Positions 1-6,987 of a stretch of DNA of 11,070 nt are shown here, in pieces. A program made the position numbers and the translations under genes. This DNA is from Methylovulum sp. (lineage in GTDB: Bacteria; Pseudomonadota; Gammaproteobacteria; Methylococcales; Methylomonadaceae). The stretch's first letter is position 1. Every line of letters begins with the position of its first letter. Below the pieces are notes generated by a model. That model saw only the letters and a program-made list of their open reading frames with translations, was not told where the DNA came from and made no database searches. Location: the NCBI GenBank assembly GCA_028713595.1, contig JAQTNZ010000032.1, forward strand, positions 1 through 11,070. The letters run 5' to 3'.

Positions 1-708
1 GCCCGGCAATTGTTGTTGGCTGTCAGCAGCATGGGGGTTCCGGCCGCGACCGAATATCTGGACCTGATTAGCCCGCAGTATGTCTCTGATTTGATCGCAT
101 GGGGCGCCATCGGTGCCCGCACCACCGAAAGCCAAGGCCATCGTGAGCTGGCTTCCGGCGTGTCTTGCCCGATTGGCTTTAAAAACTCCACCGATGGCAC
201 GATTAAGATCGCCATCGATGCGATTGGGGCGGCGATGAGCCCGCACCATTTCCTGTCGTTGACCAAAACCGGCCATTCGGCGATTTTTTCCACCACCGGC
301 AACGAAGACGTGCATATCATTTTGCGCGGTGGCAATGACCGCCCCAATTATGATGCCGTCAGCGTCGAACAAGTTGCCGAAGGCTTGTTGAAGGCAGGCC
401 TCAGGCCTAACATCATGATTGATTTCAGCCATGCCAATAGCCTGAAACAATGCCAACGGCAGTTGATTGTCGGCGAAGATGTCGGCGCCCAAATCGCCCA
501 CGGTGACCACCGCATTATGGGCGTGATGATTGAAAGCAACCTGAAAGCGGGCAGCCAAAAAATTGTTGACGGCCAAGCCCTGGTCTATGGGCAAAGCATC
601 ACCGATGCCTGTTTGGCTTGGGAAGACACGGTGCCGTTGCTGTATGACCTGGCCGAAGCCGTGCGCAAGCGCCGCGTTGTCAATCCTGACCGGAGCTTAA
701 AAGTATGA
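1..708 (+). CDS. aroG: DAHP synthase, AroG-type (3-deoxy-7-phosphoheptulonate synthase), 5' end cut by window
   Basis: Condenses phosphoenolpyruvate and erythrose 4-phosphate to DAHP, the first committed step of the cytosolic shikimate pathway. The frame is open from base 1, so the start lies outside; 235 codons remain of a family length near 350. The visible part matches E. coli AroG closely: [11 protein letters not shown], the lysine motif GFKN, the ILRGG motif, and the metal ligands in DFSHANS (His codon at 430-432), MIESN (Glu codon near 532) and ITDAC (Asp codon near 604). Wording such as DGTIK..IDAI and HSAI fits AroG better than AroF, but which amino acid inhibits it cannot be read, because much of the N-terminal regulatory region is missing. 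The stop overlaps the next start as ATGA (705-708), suggesting translational coupling to thiSG. A short tail after the AroG-like end (about 10 residues) is not distinctive. Confidence 0.95.
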   Translation, partial: ARQLLLAVSSMGVPAATEYLDLISPQYVSDLIAWGAIGARTTESQGHRELASGVSCPIGFKNSTDGTIKIAIDAIGAAMSPHHFLSLTKTGHSAIFSTTGNEDVHIILRGGNDRPNYDAVSVEQVAEGLLKAGLRPNIMIDFSHANSLKQCQRQLIVGEDVGAQIAHGDHRIMGVMIESNLKAGSQKIVDGQALVYGQSITDACLAWEDTVPLLYDLAEAVRKRRVVNPDRSLKV

Positions 709-1682
709 TAGTTTATGTGAACGGCGCTAGCCGTGAGTGTGCCGACAACAGTTGCGTCGCTGATGTATTGGCGGATTTAGGGTTAACCGGCAAAAAAATC
801 GCCGTCGAACTGAACAAAGACATTCTGCCGTTTAACGAATACGCCAGCCAAACCTTACGGGCTGGCGACCACCTGGAAATTGTCCATGCCATTGGCGGCG
901 GCCAAGACGATTCGTTTATCCTAGCGGGCAAAGCCTACCATTCACGCTTGTTGGTCGGCACCGGCAAATACAAGGACTTGGAAGAGACCCGTTTGGCTAT
1001 TGAAGCCAGTGGTGCACAAATTGTCACCGTGGCGATCCGGCGCACCAATATCGGCCAAAATCCTGGCGAACCTAATTTGCTGGATGTCATTTCCCCCGAC
1101 AAATACACCATCTTACCCAATACCGCCGGTTGCTACACCGCCGATGATGCGGTCAGGACGTGCCGTCTGGCGCGGGAATTGTTGGGCGGGCATAAGCTGG
1201 TCAAGCTGGAAGTGTTGGCAGACCAAAAAACCTTGTTCCCCGATGTCGCGGAAACCTATCTGGCCGCCGAAAAGCTGGTAAAGGACGGTTTTGATGTCAT
1301 GGTCTACACCAATGATGACCCGATAGCGGCAAAACGCTTAGAAGCCATCGGTTGTGTCGCGGTGATGCCATTGGCAGCACCTATCGGCTCCGGTTTGGGG
1401 GTGCGCAACCCGTACAACATCTTGACCATCGTTGAAAACGCCACCGTTCCGATTCTGGTCGATGCCGGGGTCGGCACAGCATCGGATGCCGCCATCGCTA
1501 TGGAGCTAGGCTGTGCCGGAGTATTGATGAACACCGCGATTGCCGATGCGAAAAACCCCATCCTCATGGCTTCGGCGATGAAAAAAGGCATAGAAGCCGG
1601 GCGTGAAGCCTTTCTGGCTGGGCGCATGCCCAGACGGCGCTTTGCCTCCGCATCCTCGCCCATTGATGGCTTGATTATCTAA
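705..1682 (+). CDS. thiSG: ThiS-ThiG fusion: sulfur carrier plus thiazole synthase
   Basis: Makes the thiazole half of thiamine from deoxyxylulose 5-phosphate, dehydroglycine and sulfur carried as a ThiS thiocarboxylate, in the cytosol. Residues 1-66 form a complete ThiS beta-grasp domain ending in HAIGGG. Residues about 70-325 form a complete ThiG barrel, with the expected Schiff-base lysine in LVKLEV (Lys167), GTGKY near 85-89, [10 protein letters not shown] (221-230) and [11 protein letters not shown] (252-262). Total length, 325, equals ThiS plus ThiG. No ATG, GTG or TTG lies in frame between the ThiS glycines (codon 64 at 894-896) and the ThiG SRLLVG segment, so ThiG cannot easily be made separately. 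Known ThiS is activated on a free C-terminal Gly-Gly, but here that site is internal. GGAG at 692-695 is the probable ribosome site, inside aroG. I recall this fusion being annotated elsewhere as a bifunctional protein, so it is rare, not new. Confidence 0.95.
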   Translation: MIVYVNGASRECADNSCVADVLADLGLTGKKIAVELNKDILPFNEYASQTLRAGDHLEIVHAIGGGQDDSFILAGKAYHSRLLVGTGKYKDLEETRLAIEASGAQIVTVAIRRTNIGQNPGEPNLLDVISPDKYTILPNTAGCYTADDAVRTCRLARELLGGHKLVKLEVLADQKTLFPDVAETYLAAEKLVKDGFDVMVYTNDDPIAAKRLEAIGCVAVMPLAAPIGSGLGVRNPYNILTIVENATVPILVDAGVGTASDAAIAMELGCAGVLMNTAIADAKNPILMASAMKKGIEAGREAFLAGRMPRRRFASASSPIDGLII

Positions 1683-1690
1683 GCCGTTGG

Positions 1691-1715
1691 CCGCCCGAAG
1701 CCCCGCTTCGGGCGG
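1691..1715 (+). terminator. GC-rich hairpin after thiSG, no U-run
   Basis: An 11-bp perfect stem (1691-1701 with 1705-1715) closes on a CCC loop, 8 bases after the thiSG stop. The following bases (TACATTCCCC) contain no U-run, so it may stabilise the 3' end or end transcription weakly. It may not be a classic intrinsic terminator. It separates aroG-thiSG from trmB. Confidence 0.5.
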
Positions 1716-1747
1716 TACATTCCCCTTGCCGTACCCATCTGATTATT

Positions 1748-2431
1748 ATGCTTGCTTCCGATACACCCCTGAAAAAAATCCGTAGTTTTATCCGCAGGCA
1801 AGGCCGCCTGACCACAGGGCAACAACTGGCTCTTGATACCCATTGGGACAGCTATTGCCTAAGTCCTGATATTGGCTATGATTTTAATGAAGTTTTTGGC
1901 CGTAGCGCCCCGCTGATTTTGGAAATTGGCTTTGGTAACGGCGAAAGCTTGGCAAAAATGGCCCAGGCCAACCCGGACAAAGATTATTTGGGCATTGAGG
2001 TGCATCGGCCCGGTGTCGGGCATTTGCTGATGCTGCTGGCGCAAGGCAATATCAGCAATGTCCGAATCTATTGCCATGATGCCATTGAGATTCTTGAGCA
2101 AAAAATCCCTGACCATAGCTTGGCGGGCGTGCATTTGTTTTTCCCTGACCCTTGGCCGAAGAAAAGACATCACAAACGCCGGATCGTCAACCCCGGTTTT
2201 ATCGGGTTATTGCTTAAGAAACTGGTGGCGGGCGGTTATTTTCATGCCGCCACGGATTGGCAACACTATGCGCAGTGGATGCTGGAGATATTGGCCGCCG
2301 AACCCCGGCTGCACAACACCAGCGCGGCGGGTGACTATTGCGCACGGCCTGACTATCGGCCTTTGACGAAGTTTGAACAGCGTGGTTTGCGTTTAGGGCA
2401 TGGCGTATGGGATTTGATTTTTAGGACATAG
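1748..2431 (+). CDS. trmB: tRNA (guanine-N7-)-methyltransferase
   Basis: Transfers a methyl group from S-adenosylmethionine to N7 of G46 in the variable loop of tRNAs; a soluble cytosolic enzyme. Its 227 residues are the usual length. The order of motifs is that of Trm[12 protein letters not shown] (12-22), the SAM-binding LEIGFGNGE (58-66), the acidic strand end GIEVH (82-86), the signature FFPDPWPKK (131-139) followed by RRIV, then ATDW (168-171), TKFEQRG (207-213) and HGVWDL. The ATG at 1748 gives an N-terminus like E. coli TrmB, but the bases before it (CATCTGATTATT) have no Shine-Dalgarno match, so initiation is probably weak. It lies 65 bases after thiSG with a hairpin between. In other gammaproteobacteria thiG, trmB and hemW are often close, and here hemW is about 3 kb away on the other strand. 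Confidence 0.97.
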   Translation: MLASDTPLKKIRSFIRRQGRLTTGQQLALDTHWDSYCLSPDIGYDFNEVFGRSAPLILEIGFGNGESLAKMAQANPDKDYLGIEVHRPGVGHLLMLLAQGNISNVRIYCHDAIEILEQKIPDHSLAGVHLFFPDPWPKKRHHKRRIVNPGFIGLLLKKLVAGGYFHAATDWQHYAQWMLEILAAEPRLHNTSAAGDYCARPDYRPLTKFEQRGLRLGHGVWDLIFRT

Positions 2432-2457
2432 GCGAATGGCGTTCCAGACACGGCCTA

Positions 2458-2483
2458 GCCATTGGTTATGGATAACCAATGGC
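2458..2483. terminator. Perfect 12-bp inverted repeat between convergent genes
   Basis: The arm GCCATTGGTTAT (2458-2469) and its exact complement (2472-2483) flank two bases. The repeat sits between the trmB stop and the stop of the convergent GTPase gene, so it would fold in either transcript. Neither side has a U-run. It probably serves as a shared 3'-end structure; a bidirectional terminator is an inference. Confidence 0.5.
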
Positions 2484-2497
2484 CGAAAACCCCGCCT

Positions 2498-4438
2498 TTA
2501 ACTGGTTTCCGCCGTTTGGCTTTCCAACTGCATGGATTTGACCATAATCGCCAACTCGTCGCGCTGGCGTTTTAAAGGCGCCACTTCCGCTTCCAACGCG
2601 GCAATGTTTTCCGCCACCGTGCCTTTGGATTCGTTAATTTTCCTGAGCATCTGCAAGCGGCCTTCGATCTGCTTTTTGTGGTCCTTAATTTGCCGCGCCA
2701 GCGGTGACAGGGCGCTGTTGCTCCAAACGATGGCATCGTCATGGGCTTGTTTGATGATATGCTTGGCTTTTGAAATCAAGGTGCTATACAACTTATCCAC
2801 GACAATGTGCTGCTCGGTCATGGTGACTTTGGCACTGGTGCGGAACGCTTCGCCCTCCTCAAACACCTGCTCAAGCTCCACCTGATATTTCTTAATGTCA
2901 AACAGTTTCGGTTCGATTTCTTTAAAACCGTATTCGTCCTTAAATTTTTTGTGTATCGCCTTCACCAAACGGCGGGTTTCATTGGTGATGTCGGTGGAAT
3001 CTTGCAACATATCGCGCAAATCATCAAACAGCTTACGGATATTCTGTTTCATACCCACCGTGGTCAGGCTCTTGGTGATATCATGCCGGGCGGTATTGAT
3101 GACATCATTGACTTTTTCTTCAGCAAAAGAATCAATCAACATTTTCGCCTGGACGATAAACACGCGGCGGCTGGATTGGAAGTTTTCCACATTCGCCATG
3201 TAAACGCTTTGCCGGTCACGGGTTTCCGCCATCAATTTGCCGGTCATGTCCTGGTTATGGAAGTCAACCTTCCTAAACTCTTCCAATTGCTCAGTGGCGT
3301 GCGTCAAAGCCGTCGAGGTCAGGTTAATGGACTCATTGACCAGACCGCTAATGTCACGCATGATGGTCGCCGCCATGATATTGCGCTTGTCGCGCAAAAT
3401 GTCATTGGCAAGATAATTTTCCAAGCCGGCTATCCGGCTTTTTTGCAACAACGCATCATCGCCTTTGATTTTGGCGAGCAAGGCCTGTTTGGCAGATAGA
3501 GGGAAAATGGATTCTTCGTCTATTTTTAAGATAGTGGCCGAGGCTTTGATTTGCGACTTGATGGAACGGTCATAATCATTCTTGCCGCCCAGATCATCCC
3601 ACATCGCGTCAATCTTGTTCATGACCACCGCCAAGCCTTGGCGTTTGGCGCTACGGGCGCGGCTGATATGGTTCAGCCAGATTTCCAAATCGCTTTTGGT
3701 GACCCCGGTGTCCGCAGCCAAAATAAAGACAATGGCTTGGGCGCTGGGCAACAGGCTCAAGGTCAGCTCCGGCTCGGCACCTAGGGCGTTCAGGCCTGGG
3801 GTGTCAATAATGGACAAGCCTTCTTTTAGCAAAGGGTGCGGAAAGCTAATCAGGGCATGCCGCCAACAAGGGATTTCCACTGTTTCGGGATTGATGATAC
3901 CCTGGGTTGCCGCTTCGCGCTCATTCCATAAACCCAACTTGTCAGCCATCTCACGCGGCACTTTCTTGGTGGCGACCAGCTCTTTAAAAACATGCTGCAT
4001 TTGCGTGGGCGAGCTGGGATCCAGCTCGAATTTCGTCCAACGCTCAGGGATGGTCTTAAACTCTGCCAGGGACATATCTTCAAGGCGGCTTTCGATGTTC
4101 AACAACCGGATATAACTGCCGCCTTCGCTATCATAAAAAAGCTCGGTGGGCGACATGGTGGTGCGGCCTGGTGAAGACGGCAACAGCCGCACACCCGATT
4201 CGGCAAAAAACATCGCATTGATCAGCTCGGTTTTACCGCGCGAAAATTCCGCTACAAACGCCAAGGTGATTCGGTCATTTTTTAAACTGTACAGGATATT
4301 TAAAAGAGTATTGGTGCGATGAGCATCATCCATCCCATAGCGACCCAGCCATTGCTGGTACATTTCTATCGCCTGTACCAGATTTGCACGCCATTGCGAA
4401 TATTCGTGCATTTTTTCTTTAAATTCCAAGTTCCTCAT
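2498..4438 (-). CDS. Dynamin-like large GTPase
   Basis: A 646-residue protein with the G motifs of the dynamin superfamily. The P-loop reads AEFSRGKT (63-70), followed by ELINAMFF. A switch I region with paired threonines, GRTTMSPTEL, lies at 91-100, DTPG at 212-215 and NKID at 274-277. After the GTPase domain (about 50-350) the rest is highly charged and probably helical. Likely coiled coils fall around 360-440 and 580-640, as in the stalk and membrane-binding parts of bacterial dynamins. There is no signal peptide or clear transmembrane segment, so it is probably cytosolic or peripheral on membranes. Bacterial relatives remodel or stabilise membranes, but no specific role can be read here. 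The first P-loop residue is Ala instead of Gly, which I believe occurs in this subgroup. It stands alone, not as the tandem pair seen in some bacteria, and follows pyrE by 104 bases. The ATG at 4438 has a weak AAAAGG upstream; Met10 is an alternative start. Confidence 0.85.
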   Translation of the reverse strand: MRNLEFKEKMHEYSQWRANLVQAIEMYQQWLGRYGMDDAHRTNTLLNILYSLKNDRITLAFVAEFSRGKTELINAMFFAESGVRLLPSSPGRTTMSPTELFYDSEGGSYIRLLNIESRLEDMSLAEFKTIPERWTKFELDPSSPTQMQHVFKELVATKKVPREMADKLGLWNEREAATQGIINPETVEIPCWRHALISFPHPLLKEGLSIIDTPGLNALGAEPELTLSLLPSAQAIVFILAADTGVTKSDLEIWLNHISRARSAKRQGLAVVMNKIDAMWDDLGGKNDYDRSIKSQIKASATILKIDEESIFPLSAKQALLAKIKGDDALLQKSRIAGLENYLANDILRDKRNIMAATIMRDISGLVNESINLTSTALTHATEQLEEFRKVDFHNQDMTGKLMAETRDRQSVYMANVENFQSSRRVFIVQAKMLIDSFAEEKVNDVINTARHDITKSLTTVGMKQNIRKLFDDLRDMLQDSTDITNETRRLVKAIHKKFKDEYGFKEIEPKLFDIKKYQVELEQVFEEGEAFRTSAKVTMTEQHIVVDKLYSTLISKAKHIIKQAHDDAIVWSNSALSPLARQIKDHKKQIEGRLQMLRKINESKGTVAENIAALEAEVAPLKRQRDELAIMVKSMQLESQTAETS

Positions 4439-4542
4439 GGCAAGCCTTTTGTAAAAAACACGATTTTAGTAAATGAATCGAGACTGCAAGTTTATCTGAC
4501 AATTGTAGCCGAAATTTCCACAACCGTTAGGATAATCAGTTA

Positions 4543-5208
4543 TTATTTTTGGGTATGCTGAAAATCGCCGCCTTCAAGCCCATACAGGCGCTGATAAGCC
4601 TTGATTGCTTCGACCTGACCGCTGGCATCAGCCTGCAAATAGCCAATAATGTCAGCCAAGGTTATTATCGCCGTGACCGGCAACCCAAAGCCATCACTGA
4701 TTTCCTGAATGGCGGAGCGGCCATTTTGGCCTTGTTCCTGCCTGTCCAACGCAATCAACACGCCTGCCGCTTGGGCTTGGGACTTGCTTATGATGTCCAC
4801 GGATTCCCTGACCGAAGTGCCTGCGGTGATGACATCATCGACAATCACCACCCGACCTGCCAAAGGCGTGCCCACCAAATCGCCACCTTCGCCATGATCT
4901 TTGCTCTCTTTGCGGTTAAAAGCAAACGGCATGTCATCGCCAAACAAGTGGGAATAAGCCATCGCCGTGGTACAAACCAAGGGGATGCCTTTATAAGCAG
5001 GCCCATACAGCATATCGGGCCGGATGTCCGATTGCTGCAAGGCCTGGGCATAAAAGCCCCCCAATTTCGCCAGCTTGGCCCCTGTATCAAATAAACCCGT
5101 ATTGAAAAAGTAAGGGCTAGTGCGCCCTGACTTCAAAAGAAACTCACCGAACTTCAATACCCCGCACTCCAGTGCGTAGGCAATAAATTCTCTTTGATAA
5201 TCGAACAT
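4543..5208 (-). CDS. pyrE: Orotate phosphoribosyltransferase
   Basis: Joins orotate to PRPP to form orotidine 5'-phosphate, the fifth step of de novo pyrimidine synthesis, as a cytosolic homodimer. The protein, 221 residues from this start, matches E. coli PyrE along its length. It has FGEF.LKSGR.SPYFFN near the start, YGPAYKGIP, the mobile catalytic loop [12 protein letters not shown] (98-109), and the PRPP-binding motif [13 protein letters not shown] (120-132). The ATG at 5208 is preferred over a GTG at 5247 because the family N-terminus (M-x-x-YQR-FI) begins there and because GAAGAG lies just upstream. hemW is 427 bases upstream on the same strand, with a candidate promoter and a hairpin in the gap, so separate control is likely. 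The dynamin-like gene follows. Confidence 0.97.
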   Translation of the reverse strand: MFDYQREFIAYALECGVLKFGEFLLKSGRTSPYFFNTGLFDTGAKLAKLGGFYAQALQQSDIRPDMLYGPAYKGIPLVCTTAMAYSHLFGDDMPFAFNRKESKDHGEGGDLVGTPLAGRVVIVDDVITAGTSVRESVDIISKSQAQAAGVLIALDRQEQGQNGRSAIQEISDGFGLPVTAIITLADIIGYLQADASGQVEAIKAYQRLYGLEGGDFQHTQK

Positions 5209-5264
5209 ATACTCTTCATCAATAATGTGGGCACCCACCGCGCCCACGCTTTAAGCCCGACAAT

Positions 5265-5291
5265 AGGCCTGTTTAAGAAACAAACAGGCCT
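5265..5291. other. 10-bp hairpin in the pyrE leader
   Basis: The arm AGGCCTGTTT (5265-5274) pairs perfectly with AAACAGGCCT (5282-5291) around a 7-base loop, 56 bases before the pyrE start. Read on the plus strand it is followed by TTATCATTTATTT, which resembles a terminator, but no plus-strand gene precedes it. Read on the minus strand, the direction of pyrE, the 3' flank is ATTGTCGGGC, without a U-run. A leader regulatory hairpin or a block to antisense transcription are both possible. Confidence 0.5.
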
Positions 5292-5505
5292 TTATCATTT
5301 ATTTGCCGTTCTTCAAGGAAGCAATCCCAAGCAGATTACGCGCCAAGTACAAAATGGATAAAGCACCGCCCATTTCAACGGTCAGGTTGCTATGCTAATA
5401 AAAAACGCGCCATTTTTCCAGAAATCTCTATTTTTGTTCCGATTTTAAATTGCCCCTGCCACCTTAAGTTTTTACTCCAAGCAAGCTTTTAACCGCCCAA
5501 GCTCC

Positions 5506-5511
5506 ATTATA
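5506..5511 (-). promoter_or_regulatory. Candidate -10 box for pyrE
   Basis: A perfect TATAAT on the minus strand, about 298 bases before the pyrE start. No recognisable TTGACA-like -35 lies 16-18 bases upstream and there is no TG extension, so use of this box would need an activator, or the match is by chance. The TGACAA cluster at 5566-5591 lies 55-80 bases upstream of it. Confidence 0.3.
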
Positions 5512-5565
5512 CTGCCCTATGACACAGCATTTCTTCCTTATTAATAGTAGTGGATATGACTAATT

Positions 5566-5591
5566 TGACAAGGTAGTGACAAAAATTGTCA
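5566..5591. repeat. Cluster of three TGACAA half-sites (operator-like)
   Basis: TGACAA occurs at 5566-5571 and 5577-5582, 11 bases apart (about one helical turn). Its complement TTGTCA occurs at 5586-5591. The last two form a perfect 6-3-6 palindrome (5577-5591). It lies between the hemW stop and the candidate pyrE promoter. The arrangement suggests a dimeric DNA-binding protein; I cannot name the regulator. Confidence 0.35.
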
Positions 5592-5635
5592 GTATTTTAA
5601 CCGTTTGCTGGGCATATCCGCCCTAATTAGGCCTG

Positions 5636-6778
5636 TCAGCAAGGCAGGAATTTTTGCAGCACACTGTCCAAAAAATCCCAACCCTGTGCCGTGCAGCGGT
5701 AATGCCCGTCTACACAGGCCATCAAGCCTTGCGCCACGCAATCCGATAATGCCGGCTCCAAGCTGGCAGATGCAAGCCCTGTCACCTTCTGATAGTGTGC
5801 CAGCGAAAAACCTTCCCGTAAGCGCAGCTGGTTCATGACAAATTCTAAAGGCAAATCGGCACGGGCAATAGTGCCTGCGGCAACGGGGTGATGGCTGGCC
5901 CGCAAATACTGATCCGGGCTTTTGGGTTTCTGGGTGCGCACAATATCCTCTGGCAAAGCGCGGGTCATTTTGCCATGCGCCCCCGCGCCTATGCCCAAAT
6001 AATCGCCAAACCGCCAATAATTCAAATTATGCCGGCATTGCCGCCCTGCTTGGCCGTATGCGGAAATTTCATATTGCCGGAAGCCCGAATCCGCCAGCAA
6101 GGCTTGCCCGGCCTTTTGGGCCATAAATATCGCCTCGTCATCAGGCAAGGCGGGTGGGAACTTATAAAAATAAGTGTTAGGCTCCAAGGTCAACTGATAA
6201 AAGGAGATGTGCGCAGGTTCCAAAGCCACGGCGGTTTGCAGGTCTTTTTGGCTACATTCGGGCGTGGCATCCGGCAAACCGAACATCAAATCCAAATTCA
6301 GGTTGTCAAAGCCCGCATAATGGGCGATTTCTACGGCACGGATAGCTTCCTTAGCCGAGTGGACACGCCCTAGCTTTGCCAATAAGTTATCTTGAAAGCT
6401 CTGTATGCCTATCGACAGGCGGTTAATCCCCAAGGCCTTGAATTCGGCAAACTTATGGCTTTCAAACGTGCCGGGGTTCGCTTCCAAGGTAATCTCAATA
6501 TCATCCGCTAAGGTCAGCTGCCGCGCCACCCCCGCCAAAAGGCGGTCAAAAGCTTCGGGTGAAAACAGGCTAGGTGTGCCGCCGCCAATAAAAATGCTGC
6601 CCAGCGGACGCAAACCACCGTATAACGCCAAGTCTTGCGCCAAATCAGCCAGCAAGGCCGCTATATAATCGGTTTCCGGTAGATTGCCTTTGACCGCATG
6701 GGAATTAAAATCACAATAAGGACATTTTTTTATGCACCACGGGACATGTATATAAAGGCTAAGCGGCGGCAAGGTCAA
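5636..6778 (-). CDS. hemW: HemW, radical-SAM heme chaperone (coproporphyrinogen oxidase-like)
   Basis: HemW-type proteins bind heme and pass it to acceptor proteins; they resemble HemN but are generally not coproporphyrinogen dehydrogenases. The 380-residue protein has the radical-SAM cluster motif CxxxCxYC (Cys15, Cys19, Cys22), GGGTPSLF (65-72) for SAM, EANPGT (99-104), RLSIGIQSF (120-128) and the HemW signature HNLNYW (250-255), then a winged C-terminal domain. It aligns with E. coli HemW throughout, and HNxxYW supports HemW over HemN. The start is TTG at 6778, with another TTG two codons on. Either gives the family N-terminus PPLSLYIHVPWC, no ATG is available upstream before a stop, and no clear ribosome site is seen. 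It is divergent from the UPF0182 gene. The protein ends in Cys, which has no known meaning. Confidence 0.94.
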   Translation of the reverse strand: MTLPPLSLYIHVPWCIKKCPYCDFNSHAVKGNLPETDYIAALLADLAQDLALYGGLRPLGSIFIGGGTPSLFSPEAFDRLLAGVARQLTLADDIEITLEANPGTFESHKFAEFKALGINRLSIGIQSFQDNLLAKLGRVHSAKEAIRAVEIAHYAGFDNLNLDLMFGLPDATPECSQKDLQTAVALEPAHISFYQLTLEPNTYFYKFPPALPDDEAIFMAQKAGQALLADSGFRQYEISAYGQAGRQCRHNLNYWRFGDYLGIGAGAHGKMTRALPEDIVRTQKPKSPDQYLRASHHPVAAGTIARADLPLEFVMNQLRLREGFSLAHYQKVTGLASASLEPALSDCVAQGLMACVDGHYRCTAQGWDFLDSVLQKFLPC

Positions 6779-6987
6779 GTAAGGGCCTATATAAAAAACT
6801 AAATGGCGTTAATTCTACCATTAATGGCCGGGCGGCAAGGTTTTATGTGCAGCCCATCAGCACCGCAACGCCACTTATTGCAGTCTATACATTACGAAGG
6901 CATTATTGGGTGTTAGAATACGGGAATCATTTCTCTTGCCCCCCATTTACGGCAAGGGATCATTTAACAAACATTTAAGAGGACTGT
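6779..6987. promoter_or_regulatory. Divergent intergenic region between hemW and the UPF0182 gene
   Basis: These 209 bases must hold the start signals for both genes. The plus-strand gene has a good ribosome site, AAGAGGA, about 5 bases before its ATG. A TAGAAT at about 6917 with TTACGA 16 bases upstream is a weak sigma-70 candidate. I see no clear promoter for hemW and no palindromic operator of note. Confidence 0.35.

Larger units (their letters stand above)
5209..5635 (-). other. Long hemW-pyrE intergenic region (pyrE leader)
   Basis: These 427 bases hold no recognised gene. On the minus strand, in order, they contain a TGACAA half-site cluster (5566-5591), a TATAAT box (5506-5511) and several very short open frames. 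One short frame has 7 codons starting from ATGGCGCGT near 5412. Another has 24 codons at 5299-5373 with gene-like codon use but no ribosome site, and a third has 15 codons at 5251-5298. A stable hairpin follows at 5265-5291, and then the pyrE ribosome site. If TATAAT is used, the leader is nearly 290 nt. In E. coli pyrE is controlled by attenuation in its leader, but the U-run needed for the same mechanism is absent here. Confidence 0.5.

Noticed and set aside
600..705. A thiamine pyrophosphate riboswitch ahead of thiSG
   Set aside because: The start overlaps the aroG stop and the upstream bases are coding. There is no leader to hold one.
2807..3499. A 230-codon plus-strand open frame
   Set aside because: It lies wholly antisense to the dynamin-like gene, whose G motifs show the true frame. 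The plus-strand translation has no recognisable motif.
5209..5247. A longer pyrE starting at GTG 5247
   Set aside because: The 13 extra residues have no counterpart in known PyrE, and the ATG at 5208 has a good ribosome site and the family N-terminus.
5299..5373. A 24-codon minus-strand frame before pyrE as a real gene
   Set aside because: Codon use looks gene-like, but there is no ribosome site, no recognised family and a stop lies just upstream. Kept only as part of the leader description.
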